Origin: Bacillus sp. OK048 | GTDB lineage: Bacteria; Bacillota; Bacilli; Bacillales; Cytobacillaceae | DNA: 64,000 nucleotides | Direction: 5' to 3' | NCBI RefSeq assembly: GCF_900103525.1 | Contig: NZ_FNHN01000005.1 | Location: forward strand, 62,001-126,000 | Shown here: piece after piece, positions 36,090 to 45,258 of the stretch | Layout: each line of letters starts with the position of its first letter | Position numbering within the stretch: the stretch's first letter is position 1 | The notes under the pieces: model-generated | The model's database searches: none | The model's input: only the letters and a program-made list of their open reading frames with translations | Told to the model about the DNA's origin: nothing | Position numbers and translations under genes: made by a program

Positions 36090-36187
36090 CGCTCAGTAAA
36101 AAAGAAAATAAAGATAATAATCGAAAGGGCGATAATGAAAATTTGATTTTCAGTTGGTTTAACTGTTGGAAAATCCGTTAACGACAT
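36059..36187 (-). CDS. Small 42-residue membrane protein
   Basis: A 42-codon frame starts at ATG 36187 with AGGAG nine bases upstream. The peptide is MSLTDFPTVKPTENQ followed by a hydrophobic helix of about 15 residues (IFIIALSIIIFIFFF) and a charged tail TERKESDAQQIG. This is the form of a real single-pass small protein. Function is unknown. It is convergent with the hydroxylase operon and shares its terminator region. Confidence 0.5.
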   Translation of the reverse strand: MSLTDFPTVKPTENQIFIIALSIIIFIFFFTERKESDAQQIG

Positions 36188-36250
36188 ACATGTTCACTCC
36201 TGTTTTCTAAAGGCTGTGTTAAAAATGTCTGTAGATTAATGCGAGAGACT

Positions 36251-36697
36251 TTAATACATCTTTTGAGAAAAAATGGGATCTAACTCAAAATGCCTTGATA
36301 CAATTTTTTGAAAAAAATGATAACTTTTCTTAAGAGTTGGAAGAGTTGGAATGTATTTTGGTGAACCAAAAATGGGTCCGCTAACATCTATAGAGAACCT
36401 GCTTGGTCCGACGACACAGCTCACCAATCGAATCTCATCTAAAATCAATAGCACAGCGATGAGGACATCTAGTACATCAATTAGGGCGGTACTAAACTGA
36501 TTTCCCGATTTCCCTTCAAGACGTGCTCTGCCGAATAAGGGACCACTTAGTGAAATACTAAATTCCGGTGGTGTAACAAATACTCCAACGATTGTTATTT
36601 GTCCTGTTAATAAAAGTGTTGCTGTAGCAAGGTTTAAATTTCTCTGAAGAGAAGCAATTACATAAAGATCTTCTTGAATTTCAGCTCTCTTTTCCAT
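36251..36697 (-). CDS. Hypothetical protein with internal duplication
   Basis: The 148-residue protein is not recognised. It contains two similar segments, one around residues 39-56 (TPPEFSISLSGPLFGRAR) and one around 98-115 (GPSRFSIDVSGPIFGSPK), each preceded by a hydrophobic stretch, so it is probably an internal duplication of a beta-rich unit. The ATG at 36697 has GAGGGTGTGA upstream. The C-terminus is basic and aromatic. No signal peptide is evident. A spore- or surface-associated role is possible but unsupported. Confidence 0.55.
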   Translation of the reverse strand: MEKRAEIQEDLYVIASLQRNLNLATATLLLTGQITIVGVFVTPPEFSISLSGPLFGRARLEGKSGNQFSTALIDVLDVLIAVLLILDEIRLVSCVVGPSRFSIDVSGPIFGSPKYIPTLPTLKKSYHFFQKIVSRHFELDPIFSQKMY

Positions 36698-36884
36698 CAA
36701 ATCACACCCTCAAGCCCATATTATTCAATAGAAGGGCACATGTGATAAAAATTCTTCTCTTTATGAGTTGTTTAGAAAATTAGAGATAGAGTGAGAAAAA
36801 TAAACACAGCTTGCAACAGCAATTGTCGCAATTGTTAAAATAGTTATTGCGAGAATCTAAGACGTATAGTATGCTTAATTTGTT

Positions 36885-36921
36885 AAATCATATATATGAT
36901 ATTAAATCACATATATGATTT
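36885..36921 (+). promoter_or_regulatory. Twin palindromic operator upstream of the IclR-family gene
   Basis: Two copies of AAATCAyATATATGAT, the first containing the perfect palindrome ATCATATATATGAT, lie side by side just before the regulator's ribosome site. This is the typical position of an autoregulatory operator for an IclR protein. Confidence 0.6.
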
Positions 36922-36936
36922 AGGGAGGACGAGAAT

Positions 36937-37683
36937 ATGTCGGTAAAATCAGCTGAACGTGTTTTGATGGTTTTTGATCTACTTGCCCAATATCCAGAGG
37001 GATTAACCATTAAGGAAATTAGCGGTAAACTTTCTTTTCCCCAAAGCAGCACCTCTGGTTTGATTGAGACGCTATATACAAACAGCTACCTCACTGCTGA
37101 TAATTTTAGAAGATATAAGCTAGGAACCAAATTAATCCAGCTTGGCAGTGCAGCTAAGGATTCAATCGATCTTTATGCACAAGGGCTGCCTTTTCTAAAA
37201 GAATTAATGGAAGAGGTTCGGGAAACTGTTTTTATGGCCATTTTAGATCAATCAGAACTAGCGTATATAGCAAAAATAAATAGTAATCGTTCTATACGTA
37301 CAACAGCTGAGCCGGGAAAAAGTAAACCTCTATACTGTACTGGTTTGGGTAAGGCATTTTTAACCTTTCTTCCGGAAAACAGGACAAGCGAAATTTTACG
37401 CAAATTAAGACTTGAGCCCATCACGGATAAGACCATCACGAAAAGGGAAGACCTTTTGCAGCAGTTAGAATCGTTTGCTGAACTGGGTTACGCTATTGAT
37501 GATGAAGAAAATGAAGAAGGACTTTATTGTCTTGCTGCTCCTGTTTATGGGGTGGACCAAACCATTGAGGCTGCAATCAGTGTTGCAGGACCAAAAGAAC
37601 GTATACTGAAGCAAAAGGAAATAATCGTTGGGAGACTGCTTGATACAGCTGGGAAAATTTCAGGCAGTATTGGATATAGATAA
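36937..37683 (+). CDS. IclR-family transcriptional regulator
   Basis: The 248-residue protein has an N-terminal winged helix-turn-helix (about residues 1-70, LTIKEISGKLSFPQSSTSGLIETL) and a C-terminal effector domain (about 75-245, with EPGKSKPLYCTGLGKAFL). IclR regulators of this type, for example KdgR, commonly respond to sugar-acid breakdown products. It precedes the sugar ABC transporter and galactonate enzymes on the same strand, so it most likely controls them. GGGAGGACG precedes the ATG. Confidence 0.88.
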   Translation: MSVKSAERVLMVFDLLAQYPEGLTIKEISGKLSFPQSSTSGLIETLYTNSYLTADNFRRYKLGTKLIQLGSAAKDSIDLYAQGLPFLKELMEEVRETVFMAILDQSELAYIAKINSNRSIRTTAEPGKSKPLYCTGLGKAFLTFLPENRTSEILRKLRLEPITDKTITKREDLLQQLESFAELGYAIDDEENEEGLYCLAAPVYGVDQTIEAAISVAGPKERILKQKEIIVGRLLDTAGKISGSIGYR

Positions 37684-37812
37684 TCCAAATTAATAGGTTC
37701 ATATTATTTTATTTAGTCATTATATGGTGTCACTACCATTTAAATATTTTGATAGCGCTTAAATGATAAAAACCTTTTTACCTAATGGTATATGCAACAA
37801 TTTTTTTTTCCA

Positions 37813-37831
37813 TATAATGAAAGCGTTGTCA
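37813..37831 (+). promoter_or_regulatory. TATAAT box overlapped by a perfect cre (CcpA) site
   Basis: TATAAT at 37813-37818 is directly overlapped by TGAAAGCGTTGTCA at 37818-37831, which matches the cre consensus TGWAANCGNTNWCA at every position. A weaker cre-like TGATAGCGCTTAAA lies at about 37750. Glucose repression of the galactonate operon is therefore expected. Confidence 0.75.
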
Positions 37832-37872
37832 TCTTTATTAATTATTTTTAAATTAGAAAGAGGGGGAAGAGT

Positions 37873-39195
37873 ATGAAAAGTAGTTTCGTAGGTTTTAAAA
37901 AGGCAGCTAGTTATCTTGCTTTAGCTGTAGGGATTAGTGCTGCGCTCGTGGGCTGCAGCGGCGGGACAGATACAGCAACTGATTCTAAACCATCAGATAA
38001 AACAGAGAAAAAGGTCCAGGAGATTCGCGTGGTGGCAGCAAACCATCCATGGACAGAGTCTATTAAAACTGAATTAGCTGCATTCGAAAAAGAAACAGGA
38101 ATCAAGGTAAAGATTGATAGCTACTTTGAGGATCAACTGACACAAAAAACATCCGTTGAGTTTGCTTCTAACTCAAAGGGTATTGATGTTGTAATGTTCC
38201 GTCCACTTCAAGATGGAAAGATGTACAACAAAAGCGGATACTTTGCCGATATGAGCAGTTACGTTGGACATGAGAAGGGTTACACAGATGATTTCATTCC
38301 ATCTTCCCTTGGAAGTGTAAAGGATGGAGATAAGTTTTATGGATTGCCTCTCGTAACAGAAACCCAGGTTTTATACTACCGTAAGGATCTTTTAGAGGAG
38401 GCTGGGATAGAAGTTCCAAAAACACTTGAAGAACTTGAAGCAGCAGCAAAGAAATTACATGATCCAAATGGAGTTTCCGGGTTTGTTTCTCGTGGAAAGC
38501 GTGCTGCAGCAGTTACTCAGTTCTCAAGCTACTTATATGCTTTTGGCGGCGATTTCATGAAAGATGGCAAGTCAACGATTACATCGCCTGAAGCGATTGA
38601 AGCATTTAATTACTATGGCAACATGCTTAATAAATACGGTCCTAAAGGAACATTAAACATGAGCTGGCCGGAAGCGATGGCTGTGTTCACTCAAGGACAA
38701 GCGGTATTCTATACAGATGCTTCCTCTTTATTTACCAATGCAACTGATCCTGCAAAATCACAAGTAGCAGATAAAGTTGGGTTTGCTCCATTTCCTGCTG
38801 GTCCTAAGGGGACAAAGCCATATAACATCACTTCGTGGGCACTAGGTATCGGAGCTAATTCCGAAAAGAAAGATGCTGCATGGGAATTTATAAAATGGGC
38901 TGAAAGTAAAGAAATGGTCTTAAAGCTTCAAGCGGAAGGTAACCCTGGTGCGCGTATTTCTGTCTGGAACTCTCCAGAAGGGACGGCAAAATTCCCGAAA
39001 GATTTAGCAGAAGCTATTGCAGTTAATGGTGAAGCAGAGGCTGTCCCTTACGATCGTCCAGTCCTAATTAACGTAGGTGCTGCACGTGACGTGATTGGTG
39101 ATGTCATTTTAGCAGGAATTGAGGGGAAAGACGTCAAAGCGGCTGCCGAAAAATCAGATGGAGAATTCCAGAAGATTATTGACAGCGAGAAATAA
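37873..39195 (+). CDS. Sugar ABC transporter substrate-binding lipoprotein
   Basis: The 440-residue protein is an extracellular solute-binding protein of family 1 with a signal peptide and lipobox LVGC near residue 28, so it is anchored to the outer membrane face. The body shows FYGLPLVTETQVLYYRKDLLEEAGI, typical of MalE/UgpB-like proteins. Two permeases follow after a hairpin that may raise its expression over theirs. The ligand is probably a sugar acid or galactose-containing oligomer, judged from the catabolic genes downstream. Confidence 0.9.
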   Translation: MKSSFVGFKKAASYLALAVGISAALVGCSGGTDTATDSKPSDKTEKKVQEIRVVAANHPWTESIKTELAAFEKETGIKVKIDSYFEDQLTQKTSVEFASNSKGIDVVMFRPLQDGKMYNKSGYFADMSSYVGHEKGYTDDFIPSSLGSVKDGDKFYGLPLVTETQVLYYRKDLLEEAGIEVPKTLEELEAAAKKLHDPNGVSGFVSRGKRAAAVTQFSSYLYAFGGDFMKDGKSTITSPEAIEAFNYYGNMLNKYGPKGTLNMSWPEAMAVFTQGQAVFYTDASSLFTNATDPAKSQVADKVGFAPFPAGPKGTKPYNITSWALGIGANSEKKDAAWEFIKWAESKEMVLKLQAEGNPGARISVWNSPEGTAKFPKDLAEAIAVNGEAEAVPYDRPVLINVGAARDVIGDVILAGIEGKDVKAAAEKSDGEFQKIIDSEK

Positions 39196-39219
39196 TATAA
39201 CCGATATCACCTAATTCGA

Positions 39220-39280
39220 AACGGCTTTCGGTCAGCAATCTGGGTTGGACTTCTAGATGCTCTCAGGAAGCCGTTTATTT
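39220..39280 (+). terminator. Attenuating hairpin between binding protein and permeases
   Basis: AACGGCTT and AAGCCGTT pair over a 40-base loop, followed by TATTTT. It probably limits readthrough into the permease genes. Confidence 0.55.
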
Positions 39281-39303
39281 TAAAGGCAGGGAGGAGCAGA
39301 AGT

Positions 39304-40182
39304 ATGACAAATTGGATCGATCGCAACATCAAGTGGGTTTTTACCATGCCTGCTGTGATCTTTGTAGCACTAATGATGGTCGCGCCTGTAGGATATACAT
39401 TCTGGCTAAGTTTTCATGAATGGAGTATGTCGAACATTACCCCGCCGTTATGGGTTGCTTTTCAAAATTATCTTGAACTATTTCAAGATGAACTTTTTAT
39501 TAAATCGTTAAAGCTTATGTTTTATTTTACCTTTTTCGCTGTAACCATTGAAACGGTATTGGGAGTAGGGCTTGCGATTCTGATGAACCAAAATATTGTA
39601 GGCAAAGGGCTAGTAAAAACATTATTTCTATTGCCAATGGTTGCAACTCCTGTTGCGGTAGGTTTAATCTGGGTTCTCATTTATGAACCAAATATCGGTA
39701 TTGCCAATGTTTTCTTAGAAAAGTTAGGGCTGCCAGGTCAGGAATGGTTAACATCTCAAAGTCTCGTAATGCCATCACTAATATTTATAGATATTTGGGA
39801 ATGGACACCAATGATTGCATTAATTGTATTGGCAGGTCTCGTATCGCTGCCAAAGGATCCTTACGAGGCTGCCATGATTGATGGAGCAAGTACGTGGCAA
39901 TCCTTTCAAAAAATTACCCTTCCTTTATTGAAGCCGACTCTTTATTCGGCCATCTTGCTAAGGATGATTGATGCATTGAAAACGTTCGATATTATTTATG
40001 CTACAACCCAGGGTGGGCCGGGAACATCATCCCAGACCATTAATATTTATGGTTACGTTTTAGGATTTCAATATTTTAAAATTGGCCAGGCATCAGCCTT
40101 GCTTATGATATTCTTCATTATTGTCCTTAGCATCAGCATTTTCACAATCCTTTTACGGAAGAGAGCGGGGGTTAACCTATGA
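39304..40182 (+). CDS. Sugar ABC transporter permease (MalF type)
   Basis: The 292-residue integral membrane protein has six helices and the permease-ATPase contact loop EAAMIDGASTWQSFQKITLPLLKP (EAA motif). It pairs with the next gene to form the channel. The stop overlaps the next start by four bases. GGGAGGAG precedes the ATG. Confidence 0.92.
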   Translation: MTNWIDRNIKWVFTMPAVIFVALMMVAPVGYTFWLSFHEWSMSNITPPLWVAFQNYLELFQDELFIKSLKLMFYFTFFAVTIETVLGVGLAILMNQNIVGKGLVKTLFLLPMVATPVAVGLIWVLIYEPNIGIANVFLEKLGLPGQEWLTSQSLVMPSLIFIDIWEWTPMIALIVLAGLVSLPKDPYEAAMIDGASTWQSFQKITLPLLKPTLYSAILLRMIDALKTFDIIYATTQGGPGTSSQTINIYGYVLGFQYFKIGQASALLMIFFIIVLSISIFTILLRKRAGVNL

Positions 40183-41003
40183 GTAGAAAAAAAACCATAA
40201 CCATTAGATCTATCGTAACTCATGTTGGTGTCTACTTATCCCTGTTTTTGTTTTTACTTCCTTTCCTATGGATGATTCTTGCGTCGTTTAAAACGCAAGT
40301 ACAGATACTAGATGCATCGAAACTATTTGAAATTACCGCTAATTTCAGTAATTACCTTAGCGTATTTAATGAATATTCTTTTCTTTCATTTATTTGGAAC
40401 AGTTTTGTTGTTGGTATTGGTGCGACGATTTTTGGACTCATTCTTGGATTACCGGCTGCTTATTCTATTGCAAAATACAAGCAAGAAGGACTCGGGCTTT
40501 TAATACTTGTTGCCAGAATTGTCCCTGGTATCTCTTTCCTTATTCCATGGTTTATTATTTTCTCGAAATTGCAATTAATCGATACTTATACATCCCTAAT
40601 TCTCAGTCATATGCTTGTGACGATGCCGTTTATAATATGGGTTATGATTCCGTTTTTTGAAGGTTTGCCGCACGAACTTGAGGAATCTGCTCGTGTTGAT
40701 GGATGTTCCATCCCTGGTGCGTTTGTCAGAGTGATGCTTCCTATCTCGGGACCAGGAATTGTGACATCATCCATCTTAGCGTTTATTTTTTCCTGGAATA
40801 ACTTTATGTTTTCATTGATTCTTGCAGGCGACAATACGAAGACCTTACCGATCGCTATCTTTAATTTTATCTCCTATTCCGAGATAAACTGGGGTGGTTT
40901 GATGGCTGCTTCTGTTATCATCACAGCACCGGTTCTTATTCTAGCGCTGTTTTGCCAGAAATATATTATTGCTGGACTAACCGGAGGAAGTGTCAAAGGG
41001 TAA
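40179..41003 (+). CDS. Sugar ABC transporter permease (MalG type)
   Basis: The 274-residue protein has six membrane helices and the EAA loop ESARVDGCSIPGAFVRVMLPI. It is the second half of the channel and overlaps the first permease by four bases. No ATP-binding gene follows, so the importer must borrow an ATPase such as MsmX, the shared ATPase of B. subtilis sugar importers. Confidence 0.92.
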   Translation: MSRKKTITIRSIVTHVGVYLSLFLFLLPFLWMILASFKTQVQILDASKLFEITANFSNYLSVFNEYSFLSFIWNSFVVGIGATIFGLILGLPAAYSIAKYKQEGLGLLILVARIVPGISFLIPWFIIFSKLQLIDTYTSLILSHMLVTMPFIIWVMIPFFEGLPHELEESARVDGCSIPGAFVRVMLPISGPGIVTSSILAFIFSWNNFMFSLILAGDNTKTLPIAIFNFISYSEINWGGLMAASVIITAPVLILALFCQKYIIAGLTGGSVKG

Positions 41004-41032
41004 TTTACAAGTCTAATAGGAGATGAAGTCGA

Positions 41033-41665
41033 ATGAGCACCTCACCATTAGAGGAAATAAGAAGAGCAAAACTGGTGGCAATTATCCGCAGCCACTCGTT
41101 AGAGGGATTAGAAAAAACAGTTAGAAGTCTTTATCAGGGGGGCATTCGTGCCATTGAAATCACGATGAATACCCCTGGTGCTCTTAGTGGAATTGAACGG
41201 ATAAAAGAAATGTATCCAGAGCTGCTGATTGGGGCAGGAACCGTATTAGATTCAGAAACTGCTAGACTAGCAATAATGTCTGGAGCAGAATTCCTCCTCA
41301 CCCCAACCTTGAAAAAAGAAACGATTGAAATCGCCAATCGTTACCATGTGCCGATTATCCCGGGAGTCATGACGCCGACTGAGGTGTTAACCGCGTATGA
41401 ATATGGGGCGAAAATGGTTAAAATCTTCCCAATTCGACAACTTGGTCCCAAGTATTTGACCGACTTAAAGGGACCGTTACCATTTGTAGAAACAATGGCC
41501 GTTGGGGGGATTTCCTTAGAAAATGCAGGTTCATTTTTTAAGGCAGGAGCGCATTGCTTAGGAATTGGCAGTTCGCTTGTGGATGAAAAGCTTGTACAAC
41601 AAGGTGATTTTACAGAAATTGAAAGACGGGCGGCTAGCTTCGTAGAAATTGTCAATCAAGTTTAA
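41033..41665 (+). CDS. KDPG/KDPGal aldolase
   Basis: This class I aldolase splits 2-keto-3-deoxy-6-phospho-gluconate or -galactonate into pyruvate and glyceraldehyde-3-phosphate. The 210-residue protein shows the catalytic Glu in AIEITMNTP and the Schiff-base Lys in AKMVKIFPI, plus the phosphate loop MAVGGISLENAG. Linkage with a KDGal kinase and a galactonate dehydratase favours the galacto substrate (DgoA role). The ATG follows AGGAGATGAAG. Confidence 0.9.
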   Translation: MSTSPLEEIRRAKLVAIIRSHSLEGLEKTVRSLYQGGIRAIEITMNTPGALSGIERIKEMYPELLIGAGTVLDSETARLAIMSGAEFLLTPTLKKETIEIANRYHVPIIPGVMTPTEVLTAYEYGAKMVKIFPIRQLGPKYLTDLKGPLPFVETMAVGGISLENAGSFFKAGAHCLGIGSSLVDEKLVQQGDFTEIERRAASFVEIVNQV

Positions 41666-41705
41666 TCACCAAATTGGATTTATGAGAAAAGTGGTGTTGA
41701 ATGTG

Positions 41706-42722
41706 ATGGTAATCCTAATTGATTCTGGTACGACCAATTCTAGACTAAGGCTGTACGACAGATCAACAAGCAAAGTTCTTGATACTGAAAAAATACAAAT
41801 TGGTGTAAAAGACACCGCTATATCAGGAAGCAATACCAATTTAAAAGCCCAATTAAAAAGGGGATTGGAAAGATTATTAACTAAAAATCAATTAGAACCC
41901 ACTGATATTGAGTATCTAGCTGCATCTGGGATGATTACTTCAAATTTAGGAATCTATGAAGTGCCCCATGTGTCTAGCCCTGCAGGAATTAGTGACTTTG
42001 CCAAGTATTCAAAGGTAACTAAGCTTGAAGAATTACTGAATATCCCGTGTATTTTTATTCCGGGGATGAAAAACTCAGTCTGCCTATCGGAAACAGAGAA
42101 TTTGGTTTCCTATATTAATGATTTTGATGTCATGCGAGGGGAGGAAGTAGAATCCTTTGGGTTACTGAAGCAGTTTGATGTGAAAGGGAAAGGAATAATG
42201 GTCCTTCCTGGCTCTCATACTAAATTTGTTGCAGTAGGAGCAAATAAAGAATTGTTGTATTGTTTATCGACCTTAGGAGGGGAGACACTCCAAGCTATAC
42301 AGAAGCAGACCATTCTCTCTGATTCCCTGGATTCCTCCCTTATTGAGAACATCGATGCAAAGATGCTTGAATGTGGATATGAGGCGGCGAAACAGCATGG
42401 CCTCACAAGGAGTTTTTATCATATTCGCTTACTAGATTTATTTACTGATTTGGATGAAAATCAGCGTGCAAATTATTTTACCGGATCGGTTATCTATAAT
42501 GATCTTCAGGCTCTTTCCAAATCGTTGGAAGAAATTGGCGAGATAGATTGGATGATTGTCGGTGGTTCAAACCCGTTACGAAAGGCCTTTACCCATTTAT
42601 TAAGGTATATGAATCATAAGTGGAAAATCATTGAGGCAGAGGACCAGCAGGTAGAACTTTCACTCGTATTTGGGGCAACTGACATTTTAACAAATTACTA
42701 TAATTTAGATTTTACAGAGTGA
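41706..42722 (+). CDS. dgoK: 2-dehydro-3-deoxygalactonokinase
   Basis: DgoK phosphorylates 2-keto-3-deoxy-galactonate with ATP in the De Ley-Doudoroff galactonate pathway. The 338-residue product starts MVILIDSGTTNSRLRLYD, the phosphate-binding start of the family, and shows VMRGEEVESFGLL and LPGSHTKFVAV. Several upstream in-frame ATG, GTG and TTG codons exist; I chose ATG 41706 because it gives the family length and start. It overlaps no neighbour but is 40 bases from the aldolase stop. Confidence 0.88.
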   Translation: MVILIDSGTTNSRLRLYDRSTSKVLDTEKIQIGVKDTAISGSNTNLKAQLKRGLERLLTKNQLEPTDIEYLAASGMITSNLGIYEVPHVSSPAGISDFAKYSKVTKLEELLNIPCIFIPGMKNSVCLSETENLVSYINDFDVMRGEEVESFGLLKQFDVKGKGIMVLPGSHTKFVAVGANKELLYCLSTLGGETLQAIQKQTILSDSLDSSLIENIDAKMLECGYEAAKQHGLTRSFYHIRLLDLFTDLDENQRANYFTGSVIYNDLQALSKSLEEIGEIDWMIVGGSNPLRKAFTHLLRYMNHKWKIIEAEDQQVELSLVFGATDILTNYYNLDFTE

Positions 42723-42762
42723 TATATTTTTTCTTAGAAGGCACTAAAGGGAGTGTTTGCAG

Positions 42763-43911
42763 ATGAAAATTCGCAGTTATGAGCTTTTTCAAGTTCCACC
42801 GCGTTGGTTATTTTTAAAAATAGAAACCGATGAAGGAATTGTTGGTTGGGGTGAACCGGTAATCGAAGGAAAAGCGGCCACGGTTAAGGCCTGTGTTGAG
42901 GAATTAATGGAATTCTTAATTGGCAAGGATCCACTCCGAATTGAAGATCATTGGAACATGATGTATCGTTCGGGTTTTTATCGCGGCGGTCCTATTATCA
43001 TGAGTGCAATTGCGGGAATCGACCAGGCCCTGTGGGATATTAAAGGGAAGTACTTTAATGCCCCTGTCTATCAGCTTTTAGGTGGTGCTTGCCGGGATTC
43101 GATTAAAGTGTATTCTTGGATTGGCGGCGACCGTCCATCTGATGTGGGAGAGGCGGCAAAAAAGATCGTTGACGTTGGCTTTACGGCCGTCAAAATGAAT
43201 GGAACGGAAGAATTACAGTATATTGATTCGTATGAAAAAATTGATCAAGCGCTCGAACGAATTGCTGCTGTTCGTGAAGCGGTCGGTCAGTATATAGGAA
43301 TTGGGATAGATTTTCACGGTCGGGTCCATAAACCAATGGCAAAAATTCTAGCGAAGGAACTAGAGCAGTTCCGGCCAATGTTTATAGAAGAGCCAGTGCT
43401 AGCCGAAAATAATGAAGCTTTAAGAGAAATTGCTCAACATACATCGATTCCGATTGCAACAGGTGAACGGATGTTTTCACGCTGGGATTTCAAATCAGTA
43501 TTAGCGGATGGCTATGTTGATATCATTCAGCCCGACCTATCCCATGCAGGTGGAATAACTGAATGTAAAAAAATCGCCTCGATGGCTGAAGCATATGATG
43601 TCGCGCTTGCACCTCATTGTCCATTAGGACCCATTGCCCTTGCAGCCTGTCTGCAGGTGGATGCGACAGCACATAATGCCTTTATTCAAGAGCAAAGTTT
43701 GGGCATCCACTACAATCAAGGAAGTGACTTGCTGGATTATATCGTTGATAAATCCGTATTTGAATATAAAGATGGCTATGTCAGCATCCCCCAAGGACCG
43801 GGATTAGGCATTGAAATCAATGAAGAATTCGTAAGAAAACAAGCAGAAATCAGCCATAACTGGAAAAATCCTGTTTGGCGCCACAAGGACGGAAGCATTG
43901 CAGAATGGTAG
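42763..43911 (+). CDS. dgoD: D-galactonate dehydratase
   Basis: DgoD is an enolase-superfamily (mandelate racemase subgroup) enzyme that removes water from D-galactonate to give 2-keto-3-deoxy-galactonate. The 382-residue protein has the capping domain ([13 protein letters not shown]), then metal ligands in GIDFHGR, FIEEPV and IATGERMF, the DLSHAGG segment and the catalytic His in [12 protein letters not shown]. The ATG at 42763 follows AAGGGAGTG; a TTG six bases earlier is in frame. It is the last gene of the operon and ends at a strong hairpin. Confidence 0.92.
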   Translation: MKIRSYELFQVPPRWLFLKIETDEGIVGWGEPVIEGKAATVKACVEELMEFLIGKDPLRIEDHWNMMYRSGFYRGGPIIMSAIAGIDQALWDIKGKYFNAPVYQLLGGACRDSIKVYSWIGGDRPSDVGEAAKKIVDVGFTAVKMNGTEELQYIDSYEKIDQALERIAAVREAVGQYIGIGIDFHGRVHKPMAKILAKELEQFRPMFIEEPVLAENNEALREIAQHTSIPIATGERMFSRWDFKSVLADGYVDIIQPDLSHAGGITECKKIASMAEAYDVALAPHCPLGPIALAACLQVDATAHNAFIQEQSLGIHYNQGSDLLDYIVDKSVFEYKDGYVSIPQGPGLGIEINEEFVRKQAEISHNWKNPVWRHKDGSIAEW

Positions 43912-43928
43912 TTAGATGATGTTTACAA

Positions 43929-43970
43929 GAAACCAGCTTGATTTCATTTCAAGCTGGTTTCTTTATTTTA
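43929..43970. terminator. Bidirectional terminator after the galactonate operon
   Basis: GAAACCAGCTTG and CAAGCTGGTTTC form a perfect twelve-base stem followed by TTTATTTTAT; the convergent gene ends nearby. Confidence 0.92.
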
Positions 43971-43991
43971 TATTTGAAAAAGACTGGGAAT

Positions 43992-45056
43992 TTAATCCTG
44001 GCTCTGTTCCGTTATTTTACTATGAAGAAAATCGAAAAATTTATCTGGTTCATCTGGTCGAAGGTGAACCTTTTTTACTATTTTCTTAGATCCGTACATC
44101 ATTTTAGCTTCTTGGCTTGTAAAAAATTCAATTTCAATCGAAGGTTTTTCTTTCGTAATATCCGGTAGTACGGCATCAAAGAGATGTCTTGTTTCTTCTC
44201 TCGTTAGCTTCTCTGGACCTTGATAATAATGAACGCTTTTAATTTCTTTAAATGGAACTTTCAGTCGTTTCATCATTCCCACCTGTAAATATAAATGGTG
44301 ATTCGTCATAATGAAAGGAACAAGGCGAATGGCTTGAATTTCTGCTAAAAAGAACAATAAAGTATAGCCATTTAATACAAGTGCAATCATGGCAACGATT
44401 GGATTCCAGGAATGAAGGAAAAAATGAAATCCGATTGATTCTAGAACCAGTGCGTGAATGAGCATGATATATAAAGCGACAGCACTTGTTTTTTTATGAA
44501 AGGTAAATACATGACCGTCAATGATTGGCTTTTTCCGCCATGAAAATAGGCTGTAATAAATCATGCTCATCTCAGAGGAGACAATTTCTATGAATCGGTT
44601 TGACTTCACATGATGTGTTAATGCTCGCTCCATTCGGTATGGAAAAGCTGGTATTTCACTTTCTTTCTTTTTGTAATAAGTGAAGATGGCTGGCAGTTTG
44701 GTCACTAATTTAAACGCAATATAAAGTTCTACGAGGAAAAACGCACCCTCACCGGCAATTAAAAGATATCTAACAAAAGAATAAGAAGAAAGATAGCCTT
44801 GCGGGACAATTAATAAGGCGGCACCATATCCAGCAAACACAACAAATAAAAGATTTTTTAAAGAATACCGCTTTCGAATAATGAAAAAATAAGTGAGAAG
44901 CGGAATGATGATCATGAAATCAACGAATGTTCCCAGGGCAACTTCACTTGGGAGCGGTTGCATCAGGTCCAAACGATAAAGAAGAAAATTTGAACTGATC
45001 ACCAAGGTTAGCAGCCCAAAGAACCAAAGATATTTCCTAGTTCGTACAATAGTCAT
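43992..45056 (-). CDS. Multi-pass membrane protein with C-terminal soluble domain
   Basis: The 354-residue protein has about seven hydrophobic helices (residues 10-30, 40-58, 68-85, 90-115 and a second set at 190-255) and a C-terminal soluble region of about 100 residues resembling a bacterial PH-like domain (ITNHHLYLQVGMMKRLKVPFKEIKSVHYYQG). Function is unknown; similar Bacillus proteins are conserved but uncharacterised. The ATG at 45056 has a weak site. It points away from the metal-efflux pair. Confidence 0.7.
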   Translation of the reverse strand: MTIVRTRKYLWFFGLLTLVISSNFLLYRLDLMQPLPSEVALGTFVDFMIIIPLLTYFFIIRKRYSLKNLLFVVFAGYGAALLIVPQGYLSSYSFVRYLLIAGEGAFFLVELYIAFKLVTKLPAIFTYYKKKESEIPAFPYRMERALTHHVKSNRFIEIVSSEMSMIYYSLFSWRKKPIIDGHVFTFHKKTSAVALYIMLIHALVLESIGFHFFLHSWNPIVAMIALVLNGYTLLFFLAEIQAIRLVPFIMTNHHLYLQVGMMKRLKVPFKEIKSVHYYQGPEKLTREETRHLFDAVLPDITKEKPSIEIEFFTSQEAKMMYGSKKIVKKVHLRPDEPDKFFDFLHSKITEQSQD

Positions 45057-45191
45057 TAGTTAATTCCCCCTAATTGAAAAGGTGATATTACTAAGTTAGT
45101 AACAGTATTAATCTAGTAATATTATACCATAAGTTGGAAATATACCTGAAAAGAAGTAAAGGGATATTGTTAGAAAAAATTAAATAAATAA

Positions 45192-45221
45192 TTGACATTC
45201 AAATATCTGTTTGAATATTAT
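45192..45221 (+). promoter_or_regulatory. Promoter and ArsR/CadC-type operator of the metal efflux pair
   Basis: TTGACA (45192), an 18-base spacer and TATTAT (45216) form a sigma-A promoter. The inverted repeat ATTCAAA-N6-TTTGAAT (45197-45216) sits in the spacer and resembles cad/czr-type operators, so repressor binding would block polymerase. A further TTTGAAT half-site lies near 45237. Confidence 0.75.
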
Positions 45222-45258
45222 ATAATCAAATTAACATTTGAATGTATGAGGTGAGAAG

